Under the pieces are notes generated by a model. It did not search any database. It saw only the letters and a program-made list of their open reading frames with translations, and had not been told where the DNA came from. Positions 1-9,789 of a DNA stretch of 35,302 nucleotides are shown piece by piece. The DNA comes from Planctomyces sp. GTDB lineage: Bacteria > Planctomycetota > Planctomycetia > Planctomycetales > Planctomycetaceae. The stretch is taken from NCBI GenBank assembly GCA_002702685.1, contig PABD01000106.1:1-35302 (forward strand). The letters are read 5' to 3'. Position 1 is the stretch's first letter; every line of letters starts with the position of its first letter. The translations under genes were made by a program, and so were the position numbers.

Positions 1-1
1 C

Positions 2-1398
<1,397 letters not shown>

Positions 1399-1451
1399 AT
1401 TTTACTGGGATGTCGCTGACGGTAATTTACTTGCCGCCGGTGACGAGTCAG

Positions 1452-1479
1452 ATTTTAACGTTTGATTTACCTTGGTCAA
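1452..1479 (-). promoter_or_regulatory. Probable sigma-70-type promoter for tRNA-Asp
   Basis: On the minus strand TTGACC (1479-1474) is separated by 16 nt from TAAAAT (1457-1452). The expected start is roughly 45 nt ahead of the mature tRNA. Consensus match only. Confidence 0.5.
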
Positions 1480-1577
1480 CTTACCGAGATCAAAAAGTTC
1501 CGAGAAATCCCCAAAACCCTGATGATCTAATGAGTTAGGCGTCTCATTTGACCGAAGGACACCGTCGAAAGCGGATA

Positions 1578-1650
1578 CCGGAGGGTCCCCCGGGGGCCTT
1601 CCGGCGCTCGCTTTTGCGGGCGACGAATGTTTGTATCGGACGATCGCCCG
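1578..1650. repeat. Two GC-rich palindromes downstream of the LarA-like gene
   Basis: 1578-1604 is an almost perfect GC palindrome (ccggaggg...ccttccgg, two G-T wobbles). 1617-1623 (cgggcga) pairs with 1644-1650 (tcgcccg). Both lie just past the stop of the minus-strand LarA-like gene and could form its transcript end, but no T-run follows either one. Confidence 0.4.
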
Positions 1651-1680
1651 ACGGACTTAAACTCTATTTGGAAGGGCCGG

Positions 1681-2928
1681 TTATTCACCTTCCAACCGGT
1701 ACAATTGCTCGCCCGCTTTCCGCACCAGCAGAATTCCTTCTTCCTCCCGGTTGGCGAACGATTCGACGTCGATCGTCGCGGGATCGCGGTAGCCGACGTT
1801 GATCTTCTCGCACACATGCGGTGAGAGTCCGGTGGCGAGCGTCAGCTTCACGCGTGGTTTTTCCACGCCGTCTTCATACGTGCCGCCACCGCGAACATGC
1901 GTCGAATGCGCGAGCACGCCCCACGGCAGATGCTTGAACTTGTCCCACTGCTTCGTGAAGTAGTCACGCACGTGGTAACCGACTTCTTCGATCAGGTGAC
2001 CGTGCGTAATCGAAATATCGTGCATGTGGGGAGCATAGATGATGAGCTCCCCGCCGTCCGCGACAACCGGTTCGAGCTTGTACATACATTTTCCCGCCAC
2101 CCACAATTCGTCATACATCGGCGGCGCGCAGGAGAGAACCTGCTGAAACGGCTTCGGTTTGCGGATGATGTGGACCCTGGACGACAAATCCGCGGCCTGT
2201 TCCCAGGCGGATTCCGGGGAACCGTAAAACATGCCGTAGAGGCTGGCATCGGGAGCAACGACGAAGGAGAGGCAACGGCGTTCGACCGGGATCATCTCCG
2301 CAGCGAGATTCACCACCTGCCGGACTGGCGTCCCTTTGATGCCGATAATGCCGACGTTGGTGATCAGGGCCCCGAGCCAATGGAAGAAGTTGAGCAGTTT
2401 CGGCCCGGAAATGCCGGGAAAGAAGTATTTGTTACCACCGGAGAAACCGACGACTTCGTGCGGAAAGACGGGCCCGACCACCAGCAGGCTGTCATAGTCA
2501 TGAATCCGCCTGTTGATCTCCACAGGCACTTCCATCGAGATCAGTCCGCCGGAAATCCGGTGTGTCTGCTCTTCTGTCAGTACACCGATTTCGGACAGTT
2601 CGTTCGGGTTATCCCATTCGTGGTTGAAGATGCCGATATCGCCGTAATGGTCTGTGCGTTCCTCAGAACTGAGACCGAAAAGATTGCAAATCTGAGTCTC
2701 CGTCATGGCCGGGTGCGTTCCGAGCGCGATGAGGAAATCGATCTTACTGGCAACCGGCCGCAGGCGTTCAACGAGAGCTTCAAAGAGAAGGGGGAGGGGG
2801 GCGGTGCGGGTGGCGTCCGGAACAATCAGTAATACGCGTTTATCGCGGTATTCGGCGATCGGAACGTTGCCGGAAATCCATTCCCGGACCTGGGCGGGCG
2901 ACATGGTCCCCATGCTGGTGGTATTCAT
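1681..2928 (-). CDS. LarA-like (lactate racemase domain, DUF2088) protein
   Basis: LarA is the nickel-pincer-nucleotide enzyme that racemises lactate; relatives act on other 2-hydroxy acids. This 415-aa protein is close to LarA length (about 424). It has the N-terminal DATR motif (38-41), GTHPAMT with His72, and the cofactor-binding block HEVVGFSGGNKYFFPGI with His157 and Lys167, then His183. The spacings 157-167-183 equal those of LarA His174, Lys184 (covalent pincer attachment) and His200, so cofactor binding is likely retained. No cofactor-synthesis genes (larB, larC, larE) are in this window, so the substrate and even racemase activity are open. It is transcribed away from the SNF2 gene. 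The ATG start has no strong Shine-Dalgarno. Family call strong, substrate unknown. Confidence 0.88.
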   Translation of the reverse strand: MNTTSMGTMSPAQVREWISGNVPIAEYRDKRVLLIVPDATRTAPLPLLFEALVERLRPVASKIDFLIALGTHPAMTETQICNLFGLSSEERTDHYGDIGIFNHEWDNPNELSEIGVLTEEQTHRISGGLISMEVPVEINRRIHDYDSLLVVGPVFPHEVVGFSGGNKYFFPGISGPKLLNFFHWLGALITNVGIIGIKGTPVRQVVNLAAEMIPVERRCLSFVVAPDASLYGMFYGSPESAWEQAADLSSRVHIIRKPKPFQQVLSCAPPMYDELWVAGKCMYKLEPVVADGGELIIYAPHMHDISITHGHLIEEVGYHVRDYFTKQWDKFKHLPWGVLAHSTHVRGGGTYEDGVEKPRVKLTLATGLSPHVCEKINVGYRDPATIDVESFANREEEGILLVRKAGEQLYRLEGE

Positions 2929-3423
2929 CTTTTAAATTCTTATCCGACGGAGACTGAGGGACCAACGAGGGGTCTGTTTTATGATGACAATGAACGAAAA
3001 AAGACGGCAATCGATACCGCGAAAGAGCGTATGCCGAGCCGAGCGCGCGTGACAAAAAGAAGCCGAAACCAAACATTATAGCTCCTTTTCCATTCTTGCC
3101 TACGTCGAAAGAAATGACTTTTCTCAAAAGTCCAAATGAAGTCATTTCGATTTGAAAACGAAAGCAGAAATCGATCGATTTCGGACTGGTCAGCAGTGAC
3201 GGGAATCCGTTACCCTCGGCGAATGCGCGCCTGTGCTGGGCGATCGCATCGCGACGTCGTGTTTTTAACCAACACGCGTCCGTGGATAATGGAGAATTCT
3301 GCCTGAGCAGCCCTTGGAATCCATTCCAGTTGAATTGAACCTGGTTCCGTTCAACTCGGGGAAACGAAGCAGGGATGCGATCAGGCGATTGCGATAGATA
3401 ATGCGAAAGGTTTTGCGTCCTCA
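2929..3423. other. Divergent intergenic spacer (495 bp)
   Basis: Spacer between the divergent LarA-like and SNF2 genes; it must carry both promoters. No convincing coding sequence is visible. The clearest structure is a pair of overlapping inverted repeats at 3111-3148, listed separately. A self-complementary aatcgatcgatt (3169-3180) follows. Confidence 0.6.
3111..3148. promoter_or_regulatory. Overlapping, mutually exclusive inverted repeats
   Basis: gaaatgactt (3111-3120) pairs perfectly with aagtcatttc (3139-3148), while gactttt (3116-3122) pairs perfectly with aaaagtc (3126-3132). The two hairpins share bases 3116-3120, so they cannot form together. The site is about 180 nt upstream of the LarA-like start and 275 nt upstream of the SNF2 start. 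A protein-binding site or a switchable RNA leader are both possible; no function is demonstrated. Confidence 0.45.
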
Positions 3424-6400
3424 ATGGCACTGTCAGACATTCTGGAGTCACAATTTCGAGGCGACATACGATTTCGGGGGGCTTCTTATCTGGAAACAGA
3501 ACGGGTGGCCATTTCGCGGGCAACCGCGGACAACATTTTCGGCACCGTGCGCGATTCCCCCAGTTCCGTTGAATTCCAGACTCAGATCAGCCGGATCGAG
3601 AGCGGAGTCAAGCTTTACTGCAGTTGTTCCACCCACCTGGATAAACCGACCTGTCGCCATCTCTGGGCGACGATTCTGTGCGCGGAACACGAAGGGATCG
3701 TCCCCTCGACGATTCGCCCCGGTTTCTATCCCCCCTTCAATGGAACAGAAGTCGAATTTCGATTAATCGACGATGACGACTGGGACGACGAACCCGACAT
3801 CAATCAGCTGATTTCGGGAATCACCACGACCAAAAAAGAATCCTCCGTTGCCGCCGCGCCGCCGCGCAAACGGACACGTCCCTGGGAGACAGACCTCCTC
3901 AAAATCCGCGAAGCGCTGTTGACGCGTCACGAAACCTCGCGCGCCCCGAGCAAGTCCCGCGAAATCCTGTACGAACTCGATGTGGCCGCTTCGGGCGAAG
4001 CGGGAGCCCTGTTGATTCAAACCTCGCAGCGACAGCGTCGGGCCGATAACAGCTGGGGGAAAGAAAAGCCGCTCAAACTGAAACTGAGCCAGTTGGCCGA
4101 CGTTGAAAACTCCCTCGACCGTAAAATCCTGACCTATCTGCTCGGAGGGACACCCGAAAAAGCGGGGGCTCCCTCGAACCAGGCCGATACGCAGTACCTC
4201 GCCTACCGATTTGCCGTCGGTTATGAACTCTGCGATCTGCTGCTGCCGATGCTGGCCGAATCAGGCCGCTTCCGCCTGTTCAACTCGCCCGTCACCAGCC
4301 CGATCAAATGGCAGCCGGAGCGCATCTGGGATTTCAGCATCGAAATGGAATCCAACGCCGATGGCGACTGGGAGTTGATCGGGGAACTCGAACGGGAAGG
4401 GAAACGGATGCCGCTGTCCGAAGCGGATCTCCTGATTCCCGGCGGACTCGTCCTCATTGGCAACAAACTTTCGAAGCTGCGCGACTACGACGCCTTCGAA
4501 TGGATGGAACTGTTCCAGCAGGATCACAAAGTCATCATTCCCGCCGACGATGAGAAAGACTTTGTCAGCCTGCTCTATGAGATCCCGGAAGTTCCCCGGT
4601 TGCATATTCCTTCCGAGCTCAAACTGGAAGAGATCACCGGCAATCCCAAATTTATCCTTCGATTGACGACCCCGTCAGGTCGCCGTTGGAAGTCGGAAAC
4701 CTTGCGCGGCAACGTGCAGTTCGACTATGACGGCACGATCGTCGAAGCGCGCCAGCGCAACTGGGCGATTGTCGATCCCGAAGCGGAAGTCTGCCTGGTC
4801 CGGAATCGGGAATACGAAGAGAATGCCTTTCAGCAATTGCACTCGGCCGGTTTCCGCCGCGTTCTCTCGGGTGCGAATCAGACAGCGGACGTCGAGATTT
4901 CGCCCGTGCAGCTTGGCCCCGCCGTTCGCCATCTCATCGATGACAGCTGGCAGGTCCTTGCGGACGACAAGAAAGTCCGCCAGTCAGGCAACCTGACCTT
5001 TCGCGTCGACACGAACATCGACTGGTTCGAACTGCACGCCGACTTCGATTTCGATGGTCGTCGCGCCTCGTTCCCGGACTTGCTCTCCGCCATCGCCCGC
5101 GGGGACAACACGATTCGCCTCGATGACGGCTCGCTCGGGATCATTCCCGAAGAATGGGCGCGGCAGTTTGGTCTGCTCGCGAACCTCGGCATGGCGGAAG
5201 ACGAACACATGAAGTTCGACAAGAACCAGGTCGGACTTCTTGACGCACTGCTCAGCGCCCAGGAAACCGTCAGCTACGACGACCAGTTCACCGATTTGCG
5301 TGACCGGTTCAAGACTTTCGAAGGGGTCCAGGAAGTGCTGGCTCCGGCAAATTTCCACGGCGATCTTCGTGGTTATCAACGGGAAGGTCTCGGCTGGCTC
5401 AACTTTCTGCAGGACTTCAGTTTTGGAGGCTGTCTTGCTGACGACATGGGTCTCGGGAAGACGGTTCAGCTGCTCGCGCTCCTTTCGAATTGGCACCAGC
5501 AGGATCACGAGAATCCGCCGACACTGATCGTCGTGCCGAAGTCACTCCTTTTCAACTGGAAATCGGAAGCGAACCGCTTCACACCGCAACTGAAAGTACT
5601 CGAGTACACCGGCCTCGACAGGGAAGCTCTGCTTGAGGATTTCGATAAGTACGACCTGATTCTCACGACCTACGGCACGACTCGCCGCGATGTGCTCAAA
5701 CTTCGTGAGAAGGCGTTCTCTTACGTGGTGCTCGACGAAGCCCAGACGATCAAGAACCCGGGGTCGCAGGTCGCCAAGGCGGTGCGGTTACTCAATGCCA
5801 AACATCGTATTGCCCTTTCGGGTACGCCGATCGAAAACCACCTGGGCGACCTCTGGTCGATCTTCGAGTTCCTGAACCCGGGGATGCTCGGGCGAAGCTC
5901 TCTGTTCAAGACGGTCTCTTCCGGAACGGGCAACGAACAGACGAAGGCGATCCTCGCCAAAGGTCTGCGTCCGTTCATTCTGCGGCGAACCAAGCAGGAA
6001 GTGGCCTCGGAACTCCCCGAGAAAATCGAACAGACGATTTACTGCGAAATGGACAAGGAGCAGAACGAACTTTACGACGAGCTCCGCGATCACTATCGCG
6101 ATTCGCTGCTCGGTTTGATTGCCGAACAGGGTATCTCGAAGTCGAAAATGCACGTGCTCGAAGCGCTGCTCCGCCTGCGACAGGCGGCCTGTCATCCAGG
6201 TCTTCTCAAGAAGGCCCACCGGGCCAAAGCGAGTGCCAAGCTCAAGGTGCTGATTCCGCATCTCGAGGAACTGGCGATGGAAGGGCACAAGGCCCTCGTC
6301 TTCTCGCAGTTCACCAGCATGCTCTCGATCGTCAAGGACCACCTCGACAAGCAGAACATCAAGTACGAGTACCTCGACGGCAAGACCCGCAAACGCGAAG

Positions 6401-6738
6401 AATGCGTGAACCGGTTCCAGGATGACCCTGATTGTCCGGTCTTCCTCATCAGTTTGAAGGCGGGGGGCCTCGGTCTCAACCTGACGGCGGCGGAATACGT
6501 CTTTCTGCTCGACCCGTGGTGGAACCCGGCCGTCGAAGCCCAGGCAATCGACCGTGCTCACCGCGTCGGTCAGACCAAACAGGTCTTCGCCTACCGCCTG
6601 ATCTGTCGCGGAACCGTCGAAGAGAAGATCTCTGAACTGCAGTCGAAGAAACGGGATCTGGCGGAAGCGATCCTCGAAGCCGAAGGCAGCCTGATGAGCA
6701 ACCTGACGACCGAGGATCTGGAGATGTTGTTGTCGTAG
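3424..6738 (+). CDS. SWIM zinc-finger SNF2-family DEAD/DEAH helicase
   Basis: Large (1104 aa) SNF2-type ATPase expected to translocate on double-stranded DNA and remodel protein-DNA complexes. A SWIM zinc finger sits near the N-terminus: Cys66-x-Cys68 ... Cys77-x-His79 (CSCSTHLDKPTCRH). A long middle region follows, then the ATPase core: Walker A DDMGLGKT with Lys679, DEAQ box at 771-774, motif III LSGTPIENHLGDLW, and in the C-terminal RecA lobe VFSQFTSML, SLKAGGLGLNLT and the SNF2 signature DPWWNPAVEAQAIDRAHRVGQ. This is the bacterial SWIM-SNF2 layout (RapA/HepA-like relatives). The ATG at 3424 has only a weak upstream purine stretch (gaaagg). No partner nuclease or methylase is adjacent, so a role in a defence system is not supported here. 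Family certain, cellular role unknown. Confidence 0.95.
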   Translation: MALSDILESQFRGDIRFRGASYLETERVAISRATADNIFGTVRDSPSSVEFQTQISRIESGVKLYCSCSTHLDKPTCRHLWATILCAEHEGIVPSTIRPGFYPPFNGTEVEFRLIDDDDWDDEPDINQLISGITTTKKESSVAAAPPRKRTRPWETDLLKIREALLTRHETSRAPSKSREILYELDVAASGEAGALLIQTSQRQRRADNSWGKEKPLKLKLSQLADVENSLDRKILTYLLGGTPEKAGAPSNQADTQYLAYRFAVGYELCDLLLPMLAESGRFRLFNSPVTSPIKWQPERIWDFSIEMESNADGDWELIGELEREGKRMPLSEADLLIPGGLVLIGNKLSKLRDYDAFEWMELFQQDHKVIIPADDEKDFVSLLYEIPEVPRLHIPSELKLEEITGNPKFILRLTTPSGRRWKSETLRGNVQFDYDGTIVEARQRNWAIVDPEAEVCLVRNREYEENAFQQLHSAGFRRVLSGANQTADVEISPVQLGPAVRHLIDDSWQVLADDKKVRQSGNLTFRVDTNIDWFELHADFDFDGRRASFPDLLSAIARGDNTIRLDDGSLGIIPEEWARQFGLLANLGMAEDEHMKFDKNQVGLLDALLSAQETVSYDDQFTDLRDRFKTFEGVQEVLAPANFHGDLRGYQREGLGWLNFLQDFSFGGCLADDMGLGKTVQLLALLSNWHQQDHENPPTLIVVPKSLLFNWKSEANRFTPQLKVLEYTGLDREALLEDFDKYDLILTTYGTTRRDVLKLREKAFSYVVLDEAQTIKNPGSQVAKAVRLLNAKHRIALSGTPIENHLGDLWSIFEFLNPGMLGRSSLFKTVSSGTGNEQTKAILAKGLRPFILRRTKQEVASELPEKIEQTIYCEMDKEQNELYDELRDHYRDSLLGLIAEQGISKSKMHVLEALLRLRQAACHPGLLKKAHRAKASAKLKVLIPHLEELAMEGHKALVFSQFTSMLSIVKDHLDKQNIKYEYLDGKTRKREECVNRFQDDPDCPVFLISLKAGGLGLNLTAAEYVFLLDPWWNPAVEAQAIDRAHRVGQTKQVFAYRLICRGTVEEKISELQSKKRDLAEAILEAEGSLMSNLTTEDLEMLLS

Positions 6739-7306
6739 GTATTGGCTCTTCGTGCCGTTTCATTTTAACTCGAAGCCTCGAAGACACGAAGCAGGGCAGC
6801 CCAGACAATCGCGCCAGCGTTGTCCGGTTCCAGAATCGGTTAGCCCGTACGATCACGAAGTGTCGTGCGGGTCGCGCAGCGATTGGCTGAGTGCAATTTC
6901 AGGTTGGGGCCCACAGATTGACACCGACGAAAACGATGTCACTTATCTGGCGGCAGAATCTTCAGAGATAGACCTGTGGAGATCAAAGAACGATCATTCG
7001 CTGCTTCGCGATAGAGTCCGCCAGGTTATCTGTGCCGATCCGTGTCCATCTGCGGTAAAAAAATGAATTAAGACACGCACCCCGCACAACGCTTCGCGAT
7101 TGTACGGGGCTACCCGTGATTTCGACGCGGTATCACCCGATACAGTCGGGGCAGGCCGCACAATGTCATTTTCGCGTTGTTCGGGTCGCGCAGCGATGGG
7201 CGAAGTCAGTTTGGGCATTTAGAGAGAATCAACATCCCTCACCGCTTGTGCCTGTCGGCCCCCAGACGACTCTGACGAGATCGTCTGAGCCACCCTATAT
7301 GACCAA
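6739..7306. other. Gene-free region (about 570 bp) with a short dispersed repeat
   Basis: No convincing gene on either strand. A 16-bp word, cgggtcgcgcagcgat, occurs twice in direct orientation (6868-6883 and 7182-7197), and the stretch has simple-sequence character (gaagcctcgaagacacgaag). It looks like decayed or repetitive spacer between convergent genes. Confidence 0.55.
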
Positions 7307-7346
7307 TAAAAAAATCCACCGATGAGTTTTCAGCGGTGGATTTTTT
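7307..7346 (-). terminator. Terminator of the methyltransferase gene, possibly bidirectional
   Basis: aaaaaatccaccg (7309-7321) pairs with cggtggatttttt (7334-7346) around a 12-nt loop. The stem is flanked by A and T runs that would give U-tracts on either strand. It lies 23 nt past the stop of the minus-strand methyltransferase. Confidence 0.8.
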
Positions 7347-7368
7347 GTTTTGATTAAATGCAAAGAGC

Positions 7369-8136
7369 TTACGCTGCGTTTGTCTGGCGTTTGAGCTTAC
7401 TGTTAACGTTGCGGCCCTGGAGTTGGAAGACCATGAAGCCGTTCCACCAGGTGGGATGGCCGCTTTTGGGGGTGCGGCAGTCGAGGATCAGCTTATATTC
7501 GTTCTTACTCTTCCGCATGAAGTCGAGGTTCGCACCGGAGACCTGTTCCCAGTTGCAATCATCGACGAGGATAATGCAGTTGTCGGCGAAGAAAGGCTCG
7601 GCCAGTTCCAGGCCGTCCCACTGGTCTTCGTAAGAGTGCGGCCCGTCGAACAGGTAAACGCCGATCGGTTCGTGCTCTTCCCGCTTGAAGTACTCGCGGA
7701 AGTCGGACTCGATGAACTCGTCGTTCGGTCCTTTGAATTTTTCAAACCGTTCGAGGAACGCCTCCGACGGTGAGTTTTTGTGCGAGAAGTCGTCGACGCC
7801 AATGCACCGCTTGCCTTCATTGCCGACGACGCCGCTGAAATAAGTGAATCCGTTCCACACGCCGATATTGAGGTAGACCTGTCCCTCCGGCAGCGAACTG
7901 ACCGCCCTGTTGATCATCGCCCCGATGGCGAACGTCGACATGCGGGGGATTTTGCAGATCCGTTTGAAGCGTGCCTTGAGTTCGTCGTCCTGTTCGGGAA
8001 GGACGGTGTTCATCACCTCAAGGTGGAGACCAACCTTACGCAGAAGTGTGGCGAGACCGCGGAAACCGCTGGGACGGGGACGCTCGGGCTGCAGAAACCG
8101 GAAACGAACCCCTTTGACAAACTCAGCAAATTCCAT
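7369..8136 (-). CDS. Class I SAM-dependent methyltransferase (Methyltransf_24-like)
   Basis: 255-aa soluble protein with a Rossmann methyltransferase pattern. Motif I is VYLNIGVWNG (88-97), where the usual acidic residue is Asn. An acidic end of strand 2 follows (GVDDF, 113-117), then YLFDGPHSYEDQW (161-173) and IILVDDCNW (188-196), typical of the FkbM/cephalosporin-hydroxylase-like Methyltransf_24 group. These often modify sugars or small molecules; the substrate cannot be told here. A strong Shine-Dalgarno (aaggag, 8-nt spacing) supports the ATG at 8136. It is downstream of and co-oriented with the ceramidase-like gene but 180 bp away, so co-transcription is possible, not shown. Confidence 0.72.
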   Translation of the reverse strand: MEFAEFVKGVRFRFLQPERPRPSGFRGLATLLRKVGLHLEVMNTVLPEQDDELKARFKRICKIPRMSTFAIGAMINRAVSSLPEGQVYLNIGVWNGFTYFSGVVGNEGKRCIGVDDFSHKNSPSEAFLERFEKFKGPNDEFIESDFREYFKREEHEPIGVYLFDGPHSYEDQWDGLELAEPFFADNCIILVDDCNWEQVSGANLDFMRKSKNEYKLILDCRTPKSGHPTWWNGFMVFQLQGRNVNSKLKRQTNAA

Positions 8137-8316
8137 CTGGGCAACTCCTTTTGCGCGGCCGGGATATTCAATTATGTCAGGTGACTATGGCGGATGATGT
8201 GCATTGAGTCGGTTCTGCAGAGGAGGCCTCAGTGCCGCCTCACCTCGGTAAATGGAGAGGGAGAACCTGTTTAGGACGGATTTCATAGCACAGATCGCCC
8301 AACAACGGAAGCCCGA

Positions 8317-9705
8317 TTACGGCTGCGGAGCCTGCTTTTCGAGATCGTCGTACAGTCTTTTGACTTCCCCCAGAATCCGCTCCTCGATCGATTCGGCGAA
8401 GGGACCGGGCATATCGACATAGATCATGGCGCCACCGGCTTCGTAGCCCCCCTCCTTGAGAACCCGCAGGCTGGTAACGTAGCCGAACACATCGTTCGAA
8501 TATCCGGCGATCCACAGGTTTTCGGCGGGGAGCAGATCGCGAATCAGGTGGTCGTAGTCGACGACAACCTCACCCGCGAGCGCGAAGAGTGTCAATTCCT
8601 CACCCAGTTGGAGACATTGCACCATGTAGGGGTATTCGGAGGCGATGGTTCCTTCCGTGTCAAGATGATCCAGCATCAGCCGGGCATGGCGGCGGATATA
8701 GACATTCTTGTCTTCCAACTGCGCCTCCAGTTCCGCGCGGTCGGGAATATGGGCAAATTCCACAGGGACTTCGCTCAACCGGGTCTGGATGTCGCCTGAG
8801 AGCTTCACGGGGCGGATATCCTGCAGGGCTGTCTCGACAGCGAGCGCGAGGGCGGTGCCTTGCAGCGGCAGGTATTTTTCATCGTAACGGGGATAAGGAT
8901 TTTGATCGCCACCACAGCCCGCCATGAAGAGAGCGACGGTGCCGGGATGGGATTCCTCCAGATCCGCCTGGGCGAATCCGGCGTAGTCCCCATTAAATTT
9001 CATGATCCCCGTCGTGGTGTTATGACAGGCATAGCCGAAAAGCAGGGCTTTGAGTCCCCCTTCGGCTGTATTAACCGCCAGCACGGGTACCTGATGCTGC
9101 ACTGGCCCTTCGGGGTAGGGGCTGTTCTTGTACGATCCATCAGGCATGGGGTACCGGCGATTCATCGCAAAGCCGGCGCGACCGAACGAGTACGAAACTT
9201 CCACCGGTTCCAGATCCTGCAGGCTCTCGGCAATGGCTTGCACGATTTTTGCTTCGAGTTGCTGCAGGTATTCAAGACTTTGTGCGGCTATGGCGGGATC
9301 GAGATCATAGATCGTCGATTTCGACGGACGCAGTTCGGGACCACAATGGGTGTGCGATGCATTGAGCAGGATCTGGTCGGGCTGCAGGCCATGTTTCTGG
9401 GTGACCGCCGCAACGACATTTTCGCGGGTGGTTCGCGGAATACCGACGAGGTCGGTTGTCACGATCACGACCTTGTGCCCATTGTCGTCCGCCAACGTCA
9501 GCGCTTTCGCGTAGAGGTCCTGCAGCACTCCCTCCGAAGGAGTCTTGCGCGAGGCGTAGCCGCCCATCCACATACTCTGCTCGGGGGTGATGACAACCTT
9601 GGCGACACCCGCTTCCCAACCGGCATGGGCCGTCGGAGTAAACGCCAGAGTAAAAAGACAGATGGAGAACAGGGAAATACGTTGGAGCGGAGTGGAAATC
9701 ATCAT
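8317..9705 (-). CDS. Secreted neutral/alkaline ceramidase-like hydrolase
   Basis: 462-aa protein with a Sec signal peptide (residues 1-28, cleavage after AHA). The mature part matches the N-terminal domain of neutral/alkaline non-lysosomal ceramidases, zinc amidases that split ceramide into sphingosine and fatty acid. Visible family marks are NASHTHCGPE (His118 and His120), YACHNTTTG (His228) and AGCGGDQNPYPR, the place of the catalytic loop. It is shorter than the classic about 650-aa bacterial ceramidase and ends without the C-terminal Ig-like domain, as in the many stand-alone planctomycete members whose true substrates are unknown. Its gene lies 84 bp downstream of a ROK regulator on the same strand, suggesting joint expression and a regulated, possibly sugar-linked substrate. 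No clear Shine-Dalgarno. Confidence 0.85.
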   Translation of the reverse strand: MMISTPLQRISLFSICLFTLAFTPTAHAGWEAGVAKVVITPEQSMWMGGYASRKTPSEGVLQDLYAKALTLADDNGHKVVIVTTDLVGIPRTTRENVVAAVTQKHGLQPDQILLNASHTHCGPELRPSKSTIYDLDPAIAAQSLEYLQQLEAKIVQAIAESLQDLEPVEVSYSFGRAGFAMNRRYPMPDGSYKNSPYPEGPVQHQVPVLAVNTAEGGLKALLFGYACHNTTTGIMKFNGDYAGFAQADLEESHPGTVALFMAGCGGDQNPYPRYDEKYLPLQGTALALAVETALQDIRPVKLSGDIQTRLSEVPVEFAHIPDRAELEAQLEDKNVYIRRHARLMLDHLDTEGTIASEYPYMVQCLQLGEELTLFALAGEVVVDYDHLIRDLLPAENLWIAGYSNDVFGYVTSLRVLKEGGYEAGGAMIYVDMPGPFAESIEERILGEVKRLYDDLEKQAPQP

Positions 9706-9789
9706 AAGTTCAGAATGCAGTCTCGGTGTTCGAACGATTCAGGGAACAAAAGAACCGCGATATTTCGCGGTGTCGTCTCTTCCAGCATG

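Noticed and set aside
3424-6738. SNF2 helicase as part of a DISARM-like or other defence island
   Set aside because: No methylase, nuclease, PLD or DUF1998 partner is adjacent; the neighbour is a LarA-like metabolic gene and a gene-free spacer.
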